Shown here: piece by piece, positions 26,713-37,660 of the stretch | Layout of the letters: every line of letters starts with the position of its first letter | Position numbering within the stretch: position 1 is the stretch's first letter | Assembly (NCBI GenBank): GCA_000383355.1 | Contig: KB911094.1 | Span: forward strand, 1-64,000 | Reading direction: 5' to 3' | Source of the DNA: Flavobacterium sp. SCGC AAA160-P02 | Lineage (GTDB): Bacteria; Bacteroidota; Bacteroidia; Flavobacteriales; Flavobacteriaceae | DNA length: 64,000 nt | Made by a program: the position numbers and the translations under genes | Notes under the pieces: model-generated | What the model saw: only the letters and a program-made list of their open reading frames with translations | Databases searched by the model: none | Told to the model about the DNA's origin: nothing

Positions 26713-27261
26713 TTATGTAGTTTCTGTTGTTAATTGGTAAACTGCTGGTAAATTTCTTCCTAAGCCGTTGTAGTCTAAGCCATAGCCTACAATAAACTTA
26801 TCTTCAATACTTTTTCCGATATAATCTATCGGGAGCTCTTTTTTATACACATCTGGTTTAAAAAATAAGGTAGCAATTTTTAATTGCTTTACCTGCTTGT
26901 TTTTAAAACAGTCATAGATTTTGTGTAGGGTAGAGCCAGTATCTATAATGTCTTCTAAAATTACAATTGTTCTGCCTGTGATATCTTCGTTGATTCCTAT
27001 TAATTCGTTTACTACCTCTGTTGAGGTTGTTCCTTTATAAGAGCTTAATTTCACAAATGATACTTCACAGTTCTGGGTATATTTTCTTATGAAATCTGCA
27101 GCAAAAAGAAAAGAGCCGTTTAAAATTCCAATAAATATAGGAACTTCATCAGGGTCTAAATCTAAACTAACTTTATGCACTAATGAGCTAACTATTTCAG
27201 AAAGTTCTTTTTCAGAAATAAACGGAGTAAAATTTAAATCGTGTAATTTTATCGTGCTCAT
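26713..27261 (-). CDS. hpt: Hypoxanthine phosphoribosyltransferase
   Basis: 182 aa, the normal length. It salvages hypoxanthine (and guanine) with PRPP to IMP/GMP in the cytoplasm. The PRPP-binding motif VVILEDIIDTGST is present (central acidic pair and the T-G-S-T loop), preceded by FVKLSSYKGTTS, the flexible-loop region, and followed by the base-specificity segment KFIVGYGLDYNG. The downstream 180 nt to the next gene contain no convincing gene. A -7-like TATCTTTG lies immediately before the ATG. Confidence 0.93.
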   Translation of the reverse strand: MSTIKLHDLNFTPFISEKELSEIVSSLVHKVSLDLDPDEVPIFIGILNGSFLFAADFIRKYTQNCEVSFVKLSSYKGTTSTEVVNELIGINEDITGRTIVILEDIIDTGSTLHKIYDCFKNKQVKQLKIATLFFKPDVYKKELPIDYIGKSIEDKFIVGYGLDYNGLGRNLPAVYQLTTETT

Positions 27262-27265
27262 GTTA

Positions 27266-27273
27266 CAAAGATA
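27266..27273 (-). promoter_or_regulatory. Putative -7 element TATCTTTG for hpt
   Basis: Minus-strand TATCTTTG fits TAnnTTTG and ends 4 nt before the hpt ATG, implying a leaderless or nearly leaderless mRNA if used. A -33 TTG at standard spacing is not evident. Confidence 0.4.
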
Positions 27274-27287
27274 TGGTGCTCATTTTA

Positions 27288-27342
27288 AAAAGAAAAACCG
27301 TTTTGAGTTACTGAAATATCATCAGTAGTAACAAAACGGTTT
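27288..27342 (-). terminator. Long intrinsic terminator of secDF
   Basis: Minus-strand AAACCGTTTTG pairs with CAAAACGGTTT; an inner pairing (AGTAAC/GTTACT) extends the stem. A T-rich run (TTTTTCTTTTT) follows. It lies 19 nt after the secDF stop and ends just upstream of the hpt promoter element, insulating the two genes. Confidence 0.85.
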
Positions 27343-27361
27343 CGTCATATGGGTTCTAAAA

Positions 27362-30355
27362 TTATTTTTTTATAGCTTCTTGTCTTTTAGAAGTATCATA
27401 CATAATAGGAGTAGCCACAAATAGTGACGAATACGTTCCTACAACAACACCAATAATTAAGGCAAACATAAACCCTCTAATAGAGTCTCCACCAAATGTA
27501 AAGATGGCTAACATTACCAATAATGTTGTTAATGATGTATTAATGGTTCTTCCTAAAGTACTGCTTAATGCTTTGTCTACAACTTCACTGTAAGCCCATT
27601 TGGTATGAATTCCAGCAAATTCTCTAATTCTATCAAAAATAACCACCGTATCGTTCAGAGAATACCCAACTACTGTTAAAATAGCAGCAATAAAAGATTG
27701 TCCTATCTCCATGTCAAATGGCATAAATTTATAGAGTATTGAAAATATCCCTAATACAATTAGTACATCGTGAAATACTGCAATTACAGCACCTAAACTA
27801 AAAGATATTTTTCTAAATCGTAATAAGATGTATAAGAATACAATAAGTAATGAACCAAATACCGCATATACCGCAGATGTTTTAATATCATCTGCAATGG
27901 TAGGCTCTACTTTAATATAACTCATAATAGCATTGGTAGTAGTTCCTTCTTTTTGATAACCTGGTTTAAAACTGTTATAAGTAACTCCTTCTGATAAGTA
28001 GCCCTTTAATCCGGTAAACAATGCAGTTTGCACTTCTTCATCTACGTTGTTTCCTTCTTCTTCAATTTTATAAACGGTTGTTATTTTTAACTGAGAATCA
28101 GATCCATACGTTTTTACTTCTGGAGCAGTTCCAAAAACTTCTTTTAAAGATTCAGAAACTTCTGTAGCGTTTACTGTTTGATCAAAACGAACAACATAAG
28201 AACGCCCTCCTTTAAAATCTACCCCTTGCTTTAGTCCAATACTTGCAATTGAGGCAATACCTCCTAAGATTATGGCACCCGAAACAATGTATGCAATTTT
28301 ACGTTTGCGTAAAAACTCAATATTAATATTTTGAAACCAACCTTTAGATAAAGAAGTATTAAACGTTAAGTTTTTACCTTTATCTGTAGCTCCGTCAATT
28401 AATAAGCGAGTAATAAATACTGCTGTAAATAAAGAGGTTAAAATACCAATAATTAAGGTTAAGGCAAATCCTTTAATAGGACCCGTTCCAAAAACATATA
28501 ATATAACACCTGTTAATAAACTAGTAATGTTTGCATCTATAATGGCAGATAAAGCTCCTTTAATACTAAAGCCTTCTTGAACAGATTGCTTTAAGCCTTT
28601 CTTTTTAAAGATTCCTTCTTTAATTCTTTCAAAGATAATTACGTTTGCATCAACAGACATACCAATAGTTAAGATAATACCAGCAATACCAGGCAATGTT
28701 AACACCGCATTAAACGAAGCTAAAATTCCAAAAAGAAATAAAATGTTTACCAGCAAGGCAATGTTTGCATAGACACCCGCTCTACCATAGTATACAATCA
28801 TCCAAACCAATACTAAAAGGATGGCTAACATAAATGATTGCGTAGATTGGTCTATAGATTCTTGTCCTAAGGACGGTCCTACAACTTCTGCTTGTATAAT
28901 TCTTGCAGCAGCAGGTAATTTACCGGCTTTTAAAACTGTAGAAATATCTTGCGCTTCTTCAACAGTCATACTTCCACCTGAGATAGAAGTTCTACCACCA
29001 ATAATTGCTTGATTTACAGAAGGTGCTGTGTATACATAGTCATCTAAGACAACTGCTACAAAACCACCAACATTATCTCCAGTTAATTTTTCCCATAGCT
29101 TAGAACCTCTTCCGTTCATGGCCATACTTACTTCTGGGTTGTTTAGTTGATCAAAAACTTGTGAAGCATCTGTGATTACATCTCCTTGAATAGGAGCAAT
29201 GTCATTTCTGTTAGATTTTATTGCATATAAGCCAATAACTTCAGAACCATCTTCAATAGGTTCAGATTTATAATCCCATAAAAACTTTACATTTTTTATC
29301 TCATTAGTTCGTAAGCTTAAAACTTTTCTGTCAGACAATAGTTTGTTAACCATGGCTGTATCACTAACTTTTGCTTGTGCAACACGAGAGCTAAGTTGTT
29401 GTTCTGATTGCGCAACATTAACACTTAGATACGTAAATAAAGTTTTTTGCTGAACCTCTGTAGAATCTGTAACTTCATTTAAAATACTTTGAATATCACT
29501 TGCTTCAGAAGCATCTTCCTTTTTATCTAGAGAATCATCCTTTAACATTTCTGCAACAACAGTATTTGCAGTAAAGAAGTAGTTTTGCACTTCAGCATTG
29601 GAAAATACTTCCCAAAATTGTAGTTCAGCCTTACTTGTTATTAATCTTGTTACTCTTTCAGTATCTTCAGCTCCAGGCAATTCAATTTGAATTCTTCCAG
29701 AATTACCAATACGTTGTATGTTTGGTTGTGTTACCCCAAATTTATCAATTCTACTTCTTAAAACTTCAAAAGCAGTGTTGATAGAGCTATTAATCTCTAA
29801 TTGTAATTCTTCTTTAACTTCTTCGTTTGTTTTGTTGAAGTTTATTTTTTCACGAAGTGCTTTTGTTCCAAAGATTTCAGGATCACTTAGCTTAATTCCA
29901 CTAGTTCCAGCAGCAGCCTCAAATTCTGTAAAAAACAAGTCTAAATAATTGTCATTATTGTTTTTCTGAGCTAGATCTGCAGCTTTTAGTGCTTGTCTAA
30001 AGACCAAGCTTTTAGAATCATTAGATAATGAAATTAATACTTCCTTTACAGACACCTGTAAAATTGCATTAATACCACCTTTTAAATCAAGACCCAGGTT
30101 CATTTCCTTGTCTTTGATATCATTGTAGGTAAATTGAGAAATACCTAAATTTATAACCTCTAGGTTGTTCACACTATCGAGGTATTTTTTCTCTAAATTT
30201 GCTAATTCTCTTCCGTTATCTTGATTACCTCTAGATTTCGCATATTCTTTGGCTTCATTTTCTACCTTAGAGGTAAAGAATGAAAAAGACAATTGGTACA
30301 AACTTACCAATCCGAAAAGGATTGCAAATAATCTTATAAGTCCTTTGTTTTGCAT
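27362..30355 (-). CDS. secDF: Fused protein translocase subunit SecDF
   Basis: 997 aa. SecD and SecF are joined in one polypeptide, as is common in Bacteroidota. The protein uses proton motive force to pull secreted proteins through SecYEG. The N-terminal membrane helix (GLIRLFAILFGLVSLYQLSF) is followed by the SecD signature GLDLKGGINAI, a large periplasmic region and five membrane helices with SVDANVIIFERIKE. The SecF half starts with its own helix and GVDFKGGRSYVV, and ends with six-helix core motifs (TVVGYSLNDTVVIFDRIRE). Both halves are intact. It stands alone between hpt and fhs. Confidence 0.96.
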   Translation of the reverse strand: MQNKGLIRLFAILFGLVSLYQLSFSFFTSKVENEAKEYAKSRGNQDNGRELANLEKKYLDSVNNLEVINLGISQFTYNDIKDKEMNLGLDLKGGINAILQVSVKEVLISLSNDSKSLVFRQALKAADLAQKNNNDNYLDLFFTEFEAAAGTSGIKLSDPEIFGTKALREKINFNKTNEEVKEELQLEINSSINTAFEVLRSRIDKFGVTQPNIQRIGNSGRIQIELPGAEDTERVTRLITSKAELQFWEVFSNAEVQNYFFTANTVVAEMLKDDSLDKKEDASEASDIQSILNEVTDSTEVQQKTLFTYLSVNVAQSEQQLSSRVAQAKVSDTAMVNKLLSDRKVLSLRTNEIKNVKFLWDYKSEPIEDGSEVIGLYAIKSNRNDIAPIQGDVITDASQVFDQLNNPEVSMAMNGRGSKLWEKLTGDNVGGFVAVVLDDYVYTAPSVNQAIIGGRTSISGGSMTVEEAQDISTVLKAGKLPAAARIIQAEVVGPSLGQESIDQSTQSFMLAILLVLVWMIVYYGRAGVYANIALLVNILFLFGILASFNAVLTLPGIAGIILTIGMSVDANVIIFERIKEGIFKKKGLKQSVQEGFSIKGALSAIIDANITSLLTGVILYVFGTGPIKGFALTLIIGILTSLFTAVFITRLLIDGATDKGKNLTFNTSLSKGWFQNINIEFLRKRKIAYIVSGAIILGGIASIASIGLKQGVDFKGGRSYVVRFDQTVNATEVSESLKEVFGTAPEVKTYGSDSQLKITTVYKIEEEGNNVDEEVQTALFTGLKGYLSEGVTYNSFKPGYQKEGTTTNAIMSYIKVEPTIADDIKTSAVYAVFGSLLIVFLYILLRFRKISFSLGAVIAVFHDVLIVLGIFSILYKFMPFDMEIGQSFIAAILTVVGYSLNDTVVIFDRIREFAGIHTKWAYSEVVDKALSSTLGRTINTSLTTLLVMLAIFTFGGDSIRGFMFALIIGVVVGTYSSLFVATPIMYDTSKRQEAIKK

Positions 30356-30392
30356 CTTCGTTTAATTTTAGTCGTCTTCTTTTTAAAACGTG

Positions 30393-30400
30393 CAAATATA
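30393..30400 (-). promoter_or_regulatory. Putative -7 element TATATTTG for secDF
   Basis: Minus-strand TATATTTG is an exact TAnnTTTG match located 37 nt upstream of the secDF ATG, giving a leader of about 30 nt. A -33 TTG at the expected distance is not clear. Confidence 0.45.
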
Positions 30401-30493
30401 GTATTTACAATAAGATTAGCCTAATGAAATTATGTATATTTACTCGCTTTTTAAGAGCATTAAACAACTAACAATAAAAAAAAATCGGAAACT

Positions 30494-32170
30494 ATGAGTC
30501 ATCTATCTGACATAGAAATTGCACAAGCCAAGAAGTTGGCGCATGTAATTACTATTGCAAAAAAATTAGGGGTAAAAGAAGACGATATTGAGATGTATGG
30601 GAAGTACAAGGCAAAATTGCCATTACACCTTATAGATGAAGACAAATCAGCAAGTAATAATTTAATTTTAGTGACTGCTTTAACACCAACTCCAGCAGGA
30701 GAAGGTAAAACCACTATTTCAATTGGTCTTACAGAAGGATTAAATAAAATTGGAAAACAGGCTACTGTTGTGTTAAGAGAGCCTTCATTAGGGCCAGTTT
30801 TTGGTATTAAAGGAGGTGCTGCAGGAGGAGGATATTCTCAGGTGGTTCCTATGGAGGATATTAATTTACATTTTACAGGAGATTTTAACGCCGTAGAAAA
30901 AGCAAACAATTTGTTAGCTGCTCTAATAGATAATAATATTCAAAACAAAGTAGCCAATTTAAATATAGACCCACGTACCATTCTTTGGAAACGTGTGATA
31001 GATATGAATGATAGAGCTTTGAGGGATATTACCATTGGTTTGGGTGGAACTGCAAATGGTGTTCCTAGACAAGATGGTTTTAATATTACACCAGCTTCAG
31101 AAGTAATGGCAATTCTTTGCATGGCTACAGATTTTGATAATTTAAAAAAACGGTTAGGTGATATATTTATAGGATTTACTTACAAGAACGAACCCATTTT
31201 TGCGCGCGATTTAAAAGCAGAAAATGCCATGGCTATTTTGTTAAAAGATGCCATAAAGCCAAACTTAGTGCAAACCTTAGAAGAAAACCCAGCCATTATT
31301 CACGGAGGTCCTTTTGCAAATATAGCGCAAGGAACCAATACAATTATTGCAACTAAAATGGGCTTAACTTTATCTAATTACGTGGTAACAGAGGCTGGTT
31401 TTGGTGCCGATTTAGGTGCTGAAAAGTTTTTAAACATAAAATCTGCTTTTGCAAATTTAAATCCAAAATGTGTTGTTTTAGTGGCCACTATTAGAGCATT
31501 ACGTCATCATGGAGGTGTTAAAAAAGAAGGGTACAATACGCAGAATTTAGCAGCAGTAACAGAAGGTTTTAAAAATTTAGAGAAACATATAGAAAACATT
31601 AGAAAGTATAATATAGAACCAGTAGTGGCTATCAATTCTTTTATTTCCGATACAACAGAAGAGGTGAATTTTGTCATTAAAAAATGCAAAAGTTTAGGAG
31701 TTCATGCGGTTTTGTCTGAAGGATGGGCAAAAGGAGGAGAAGGCACCAAAGAATTGGCAAAAGCTGTTGTAGATATTGTAGAAAATAAAGCAACACAATA
31801 CAAGCCTTTGTATGACTGGAAAAGCCCGGTTACAGAAAAAATTGAAATAATAGCCAAAGAAATTTATGGAGCTGCAACTGTTGAATACAGTAAAAAGGCG
31901 CAATTAAATTTAAGAAGAATCAATAGACTAGGGTTTAATGATTTTGCTATTTGTATGGCAAAAACTCAAAAATCTTTTTCAGACAATGAGCAGTTAATAG
32001 GAAGGCCTGAAGGTTTTACAGTTACAGTTAGAGAAATTGAAATAGCGGCTGGCGCACAATTTATTATTCCAATTTTAGGAAAAATGATGCGAATGCCTGG
32101 TTTACCAGCAACCCCAGCATCTGAAGGAATGACCATTGATAAAAATGGCGTTATTTCTGGATTATCCTAA
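30494..32170 (+). CDS. fhs: Formate-tetrahydrofolate ligase
   Basis: 558 aa, the usual length. It makes 10-formyl-THF from formate, THF and ATP in one-carbon metabolism. The N-terminal P-loop region TPTPAGEGKTT is followed by GLTEGLNKIG, REPSLGPVFGIKGGAAGGGY and the NLHFTGDF motif of this family. The C-terminal MMRMPGLPATPASEGM end is complete. It is a monocistronic gene, divergent from secDF and closed by the bidirectional terminator at 32192-32223. Confidence 0.96.
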   Translation: MSHLSDIEIAQAKKLAHVITIAKKLGVKEDDIEMYGKYKAKLPLHLIDEDKSASNNLILVTALTPTPAGEGKTTISIGLTEGLNKIGKQATVVLREPSLGPVFGIKGGAAGGGYSQVVPMEDINLHFTGDFNAVEKANNLLAALIDNNIQNKVANLNIDPRTILWKRVIDMNDRALRDITIGLGGTANGVPRQDGFNITPASEVMAILCMATDFDNLKKRLGDIFIGFTYKNEPIFARDLKAENAMAILLKDAIKPNLVQTLEENPAIIHGGPFANIAQGTNTIIATKMGLTLSNYVVTEAGFGADLGAEKFLNIKSAFANLNPKCVVLVATIRALRHHGGVKKEGYNTQNLAAVTEGFKNLEKHIENIRKYNIEPVVAINSFISDTTEEVNFVIKKCKSLGVHAVLSEGWAKGGEGTKELAKAVVDIVENKATQYKPLYDWKSPVTEKIEIIAKEIYGAATVEYSKKAQLNLRRINRLGFNDFAICMAKTQKSFSDNEQLIGRPEGFTVTVREIEIAAGAQFIIPILGKMMRMPGLPATPASEGMTIDKNGVISGLS

Positions 32171-32191
32171 CATTTAGGATTACATTAAAAA

Positions 32192-32223
32192 TAAAAAAAA
32201 CCAGCCAAATGGCTGGTTTTTTT
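32192..32223. terminator. Bidirectional terminator between fhs and mdh
   Basis: A CCAGCC / GGCTGG stem with an AAAT loop is flanked by eight A on the left and a T-run on the right. It can therefore terminate both the plus-strand fhs and the minus-strand mdh transcripts, which converge here. Confidence 0.92.
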
Positions 32224-32237
32224 ATTGATTGTTAAAT

Positions 32238-33164
32238 TTATAATTCTAACAATCCATTTGTTTTAGAAACACCTTCTGCAGATGCTTGCATGTGAGCTTT
32301 TTCAGCATCACTCAATTGAATTTCTACTATTTTTTCAATTCCATTTTTCCCTAAAATTACAGGAACTCCAATACATAAATCAGTTAAGCCATATTCACCT
32401 TCTAATAAGGTAGAACATGGAAATATTTTTTGTTGATCGCATGCAATAGCTTGTACCAATCCGCTAACGGCTGCACCAGGAGCATACCATGCAGAAGTTC
32501 CTAATAAACCGGTTAGTGTAGCGCCACCAACTTTGGTGTCTTGTAATACTTGTGCTAATCTTTCTTCGGAAATAAATTCTGAAACAGGCACAGAATTACG
32601 AGTTGCTAATCTAGTTAATGGAACCATCCCTTTGTCTGAATGACCTCCAATAACCATTCCGTCAACATCAGAAATAGGAGCTTCTAAAGCTTCTGCCAAC
32701 CTGTATTTAAAACGAGCAGAATCTAAGGCTCCACCCATTCCAATAATTCTGTTTCTTGGCAATCCTGTAGTTTTATGAACTAAATATGTCATGGTATCCA
32801 TAGGATTAGAAACAACAATAATGATGGTATTTGGAGAATGTTCTATTAAGTTAGAAGAAACTGTTTTTACGATCCCAGCATTAATTCCAATTAATTCTTC
32901 TCGTGTCATTCCTGGTTTTCTTGGAATACCAGAGGTAATCACACAAATATCTGAATCTGCAGTTTTTGAATAATTATTAGTAGTTCCAGTAATTTTTGTA
33001 TCAAAACCATTTAAAGAAGCTGTTTGCATTAAGTCCATTGCTTTTCCTTCTGCATACCCTTCCTTAATGTCTAGCAATACAACCTCAGAAGCAAAGTTTT
33101 TGATAGCAATATATTCTGCGCAACTAGCACCTACTGCACCTGCTCCTACAACTGTAATTTTCAT
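32238..33164 (-). CDS. mdh: Malate dehydrogenase
   Basis: 308 aa from the ATG at 33164, chosen because KITVVGAGAVGASC places the NAD-binding GxGxxG at the N-terminus as in the family; an upstream in-frame ATG would add 13 basic residues. It interconverts malate and oxaloacetate in the TCA cycle. Visible features are the substrate-binding loop ITSGIPRKPGMTREEL (two arginines), VVSNPMDTMTY and the catalytic His region GGHSDKGMVP. It belongs to the LDH-like MDH group common in Bacteroidota. Confidence 0.95.
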   Translation of the reverse strand: MKITVVGAGAVGASCAEYIAIKNFASEVVLLDIKEGYAEGKAMDLMQTASLNGFDTKITGTTNNYSKTADSDICVITSGIPRKPGMTREELIGINAGIVKTVSSNLIEHSPNTIIIVVSNPMDTMTYLVHKTTGLPRNRIIGMGGALDSARFKYRLAEALEAPISDVDGMVIGGHSDKGMVPLTRLATRNSVPVSEFISEERLAQVLQDTKVGGATLTGLLGTSAWYAPGAAVSGLVQAIACDQQKIFPCSTLLEGEYGLTDLCIGVPVILGKNGIEKIVEIQLSDAEKAHMQASAEGVSKTNGLLEL

Positions 33165-33200
33165 ATTTTTTGTTTTTAATTGTTTTTTAAATAATTTGCG

Positions 33201-33208
33201 CAAAAATA
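33201..33208 (-). promoter_or_regulatory. Putative -7 element TATTTTTG for mdh
   Basis: Minus-strand TATTTTTG matches TAnnTTTG and lies 36 nt upstream of the chosen ATG. It overlaps the 5' end of the longer alternative frame, which supports the shorter mdh start. The -33 box is not clear. Confidence 0.45.
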
Positions 33209-33245
33209 GTATAAAATAACAATACTAAATGAGCTTATTGAATTC

Positions 33246-33283
33246 ATAGAGGTCGTCTAAAATATATTTTTTTCGACCTCTAT
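33246..33283. other. Inverted repeat between gyrB and mdh
   Basis: A perfect 10-bp stem (ATAGAGGTCG / CGACCTCTAT) with an 18-nt AT-rich loop lies 18 nt beyond the gyrB stop. It has no T-run on the minus strand, so it may end gyrB mRNA by processing or pausing rather than as a classical terminator. Confidence 0.5.
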
Positions 33284-33301
33284 ATAGTTTACTTATAGCT
33301 T

Positions 33302-35266
<1,965 letters not shown>

Positions 35267-35298
35267 TCATCACAAAAACATGATGAAATTTATAGTTT

Positions 35299-35306
35299 CA
35301 AATTTA
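35299..35306 (-). promoter_or_regulatory. Putative -7 element TAAATTTG for gyrB
   Basis: Minus-strand TAAATTTG is an exact TAnnTTTG match 59 nt upstream of the gyrB ATG. The expected -33 TTG is not obvious. Its position gives a leader of about 50 nt. Confidence 0.45.
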
Positions 35307-35375
35307 CAAAAAAACAAGGTTTTTAGAAAGCTCATTCATTAATAATACTCAGTTTTATCAACATTTGTTAATTAC

Positions 35376-35392
35376 TAAAAAATGGCTTAAAT
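35376..35392 (+). repeat. 17-bp direct repeat, copy 1
   Basis: TAAAAAATGGCTTAAAT occurs here and again at 35456-35472, exactly 80 bp apart, in the gyrB upstream region. No further copy was noticed in the window. Confidence 0.6.
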
Positions 35393-35455
35393 AGCCTTTA
35401 AATAGTCTTAAAACTACTCTTCAAAAGAATTTACAAGACCCCTGTTCTTTAAATT

Positions 35456-35472
35456 TAAAAAATGGCTTAAAT
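35456..35472 (+). repeat. 17-bp direct repeat, copy 2
   Basis: Identical to copy 1 at 35376-35392. Both lie upstream of the putative gyrB promoter and downstream of the asnB terminator with respect to minus-strand transcription. Confidence 0.6.
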
Positions 35473-35556
35473 CAAGAAATTTAACCTCAATTTTAGAAGA
35501 TAAAATCTCAAATTTTGCAATATTTCTGCTTTTAGAAGAACTAAGAGTAGGCTTAT

Positions 35557-35603
35557 AAAAAAAACTCGCTTGTAGTTAATCAGAGAAAAACCAACAAGCG
35601 AGT
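35557..35603 (-). terminator. Intrinsic terminator of asnB
   Basis: Minus-strand ACTCGCTTGT pairs with ACAAGCGAGT (10 bp perfect) around a 20-nt loop and is followed by eight T residues. It begins about 23 nt after the asnB stop. Confidence 0.88.
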
Positions 35604-35625
35604 TGTAGAGAAATTTTAGAGGCTA

Positions 35626-37314
35626 TTAATACGCATCTTCATGCACTGTTTTAATTGCTCTTCCGCTTGGTTCGTTCATGTTTTGAAAACTCTTGTCCCA
35701 AGCCAATGCCGTTGGAGTACTACAAGCAATAGAAGGAACAGAAGGCACTGTTAATGCAGCCGCCTCTGAAGGAAAATGTTCTTCAAAAATACTTCTATAA
35801 TAAAATTCTTCCTTTGTTCTTGGTGTTTGAGTTGGGAAACGATGCGTTGCTTGTTGCATTTGATCATCAGATACAGAGGTGTTGACCACTTTTTTTAGCG
35901 TGTCTATCCAGTTGTATCCAACTCCGTCTGAAAACTGCTCTTTTTGTCTCCATGCCACAGATTCTGGTAGGTAGGCTTCAAAAGCCTTACGCAACACCCA
36001 TTTTTCCATACGTTCTCCATTAATCATTTTATCTTGTGGGTTTATTCTCATTGCAACATCCATAAATTCTTTGTCTAAAAATGGTACGCGGCCTTCAATA
36101 CCCCAAGCAGCCAAGCTTTTATTAGCTCGTAGACAGTCATATTGATATAATTTATCTAGTTTGCGAACTGTTTCTTTATGTAATTCTTCAGCATTTGGAG
36201 CTTTGTGAAAATATAAATAGCCTCCAAAAATCTCATCTGCACCCTCACCAGATAACACCATTTTTATTCCCATAGACTTTATGACTCTTGCCAATAAATA
36301 CATTGGAGTGGAAGCTCTAATGGTAGTAATATCATAGGTTTCTAAATGATAAATAACATCACGAATAGCATCTAATCCTTCTTGAATGGTAAAGGTTACC
36401 TCATGATGAATGGTTCCAATATGGTCTGAAACTATTTGAGCAGCAGCTAAATCTGGTGATCCGTCTAAGCCTATTGAAAAAGAATGTAACTGAGGCCACC
36501 ATGCTTCTTGTGTGTCTCCAGATTCAATTCTTTTTTGCGCATATTTTTTTGCAATGGCAGATGTTATGGAAGAGTCTAGACCCCCAGAAAGTAATACTCC
36601 GTAAGGAACATCAGACATTAATTGTCTGTGAACAGCAGCTTCCAATGCGTCACGTAATTCGTCAATAGAAGTTTGATTTTCTTTTACAGCATCATACTCC
36701 ATCCAATCTCTTTGATACCATTTTATAAGTTTCCCATCTTTACTAGACATGAAGTGTCCTGGAGGAAATACTTCAATTTTATTACAGACCCCTTCTAAGG
36801 CTTTTAGTTCTGAAGCTACATAAAAAGTACCGTTTTTATCCCATCCTATATATAATGGGATAATTCCCATATGATCTCTAGCAACAAAATATTCATCTTT
36901 CTTAGAGTCGTAGATTGCAAATCCAAAAATGCCATTTAGATCATCTAAAAAAGCACTTCCTTTTTTTTGATATAGTGCTAATATTACTTCACAATCAGAT
37001 TGTGTTTGAAATGTATAAGAAGGTATCCATCCGTTCTGCTCAGTAGCTTCAAATTGTTTTCTTAATTCTTGGTGGTTATAAATTTCACCATTAGCCGCTA
37101 AAACAAGACTTTTGTCTTCGTTAAATAAGGGTTGTTTTCCAGATGCAGGATCTACTATAGCTAATCTTTCATGAGCTAAAATAGCTTTTTCATTACTGTA
37201 AATACCACTCCAGTCTGGACCTCTATGTCTAATAGATTTAGACATTTCTAAAATCTGTGATCTTAGTTTTCCTGAACTTTCCTTTAAATCAAATGCACAT
37301 ACAATACCACACAT
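35626..37314 (-). CDS. asnB: Glutamine-dependent asparagine synthase B
   Basis: 562 aa. It forms asparagine from aspartate, ATP and glutamine. The N-terminal Ntn glutaminase domain starts M-C2-G-I with Cys2 as the nucleophile, followed by SIRHRGPDWSG and HERLAIVDP. The synthetase domain has the ATP-binding PP-loop LSGGLDSS and the LSGEGADEIFGGY motif. The length and the C-terminal region (WRQKEQFSDGVGYNWI) match the E. coli AsnB type. The gene is divergent from the trp operon with about 260 nt between its ATG and the trp leader peptide. Confidence 0.96.
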   Translation of the reverse strand: MCGIVCAFDLKESSGKLRSQILEMSKSIRHRGPDWSGIYSNEKAILAHERLAIVDPASGKQPLFNEDKSLVLAANGEIYNHQELRKQFEATEQNGWIPSYTFQTQSDCEVILALYQKKGSAFLDDLNGIFGFAIYDSKKDEYFVARDHMGIIPLYIGWDKNGTFYVASELKALEGVCNKIEVFPPGHFMSSKDGKLIKWYQRDWMEYDAVKENQTSIDELRDALEAAVHRQLMSDVPYGVLLSGGLDSSITSAIAKKYAQKRIESGDTQEAWWPQLHSFSIGLDGSPDLAAAQIVSDHIGTIHHEVTFTIQEGLDAIRDVIYHLETYDITTIRASTPMYLLARVIKSMGIKMVLSGEGADEIFGGYLYFHKAPNAEELHKETVRKLDKLYQYDCLRANKSLAAWGIEGRVPFLDKEFMDVAMRINPQDKMINGERMEKWVLRKAFEAYLPESVAWRQKEQFSDGVGYNWIDTLKKVVNTSVSDDQMQQATHRFPTQTPRTKEEFYYRSIFEEHFPSEAAALTVPSVPSIACSTPTALAWDKSFQNMNEPSGRAIKTVHEDAY

Positions 37315-37535
37315 ATTATTTTCTTATTTTTAAAAATCTCAATTGAAATTTATATTTTGTTTTATATTTTATACAAATAACAGTATTTTAGTTATTTAAA
37401 TGAATAAAAATTTATATTTTAGTTATCGTATGAAACTTTTATAAGTTAAAGTGTATAAATATGAAATATATTTAAATATAATTTTGATTGCTGACTTACA
37501 GATTGTAAATGCTTTTAAAAAAGAAGGCAGAAAAC

Positions 37536-37566
37536 TTGTCATATTTAAAATGAGGGTTTAAATTTG
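37536..37566 (+). promoter_or_regulatory. trp operon promoter (-33 TTG, -7 TAAATTTG)
   Basis: TTG at 37536-37538 and TAAATTTG at 37559-37566 are separated by 20 nt, a good fit to the Bacteroidota sigma consensus. Transcription would start around 37570-37573, directly in front of the leader-peptide ATG at 37574, so the leader mRNA would have almost no 5' untranslated region. Confidence 0.65.
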
Positions 37567-37573
37567 TATCATT

Positions 37574-37618
37574 ATGCAAAGACAACAAAATACTTGGTGG
37601 TGGAACTCTTTTATCTGA
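37574..37618 (+). CDS. trpL: trp operon leader peptide (WWW)
   Basis: A 14-codon frame reads MQRQQNTWWWNSFI then TGA. Three consecutive TGG codons in so short a peptide, placed directly between a promoter match and an intrinsic terminator ahead of trpE, are the hallmark of ribosome-mediated transcription attenuation. When charged tRNA-Trp is scarce the ribosome should stall on the Trp codons, favour an alternative RNA structure and let transcription continue into trpE. A 6-nt segment after the stop (GTGAGA, 37624-37629) can pair with TCTCAC (37668-37673) inside the terminator stem-loop, a plausible antiterminator. Confidence 0.8.
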   Translation: MQRQQNTWWWNSFI

Positions 37619-37660
37619 ATAAGTGAGAACCCAATCTTGTATATAACATATACTTAAAAA

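Noticed and set aside
26640..26715. Short frames directly after hpt, including an ATG contiguous with the hpt stop
   Set aside because: The ATG frame ends after about 20 codons; another frame with protein-like composition lacks a start. No support for a gene.
33165..33203. Upstream in-frame start for mdh
   Set aside because: Adds a basic N-terminus not typical of the family and overlaps the -7 promoter element at 33201-33208.
35340..35365. Possible chromosomal origin near gyrB (TTATCAACA resembling a DnaA box)
   Set aside because: Only one imperfect box, no cluster, and no dnaA gene in the window.
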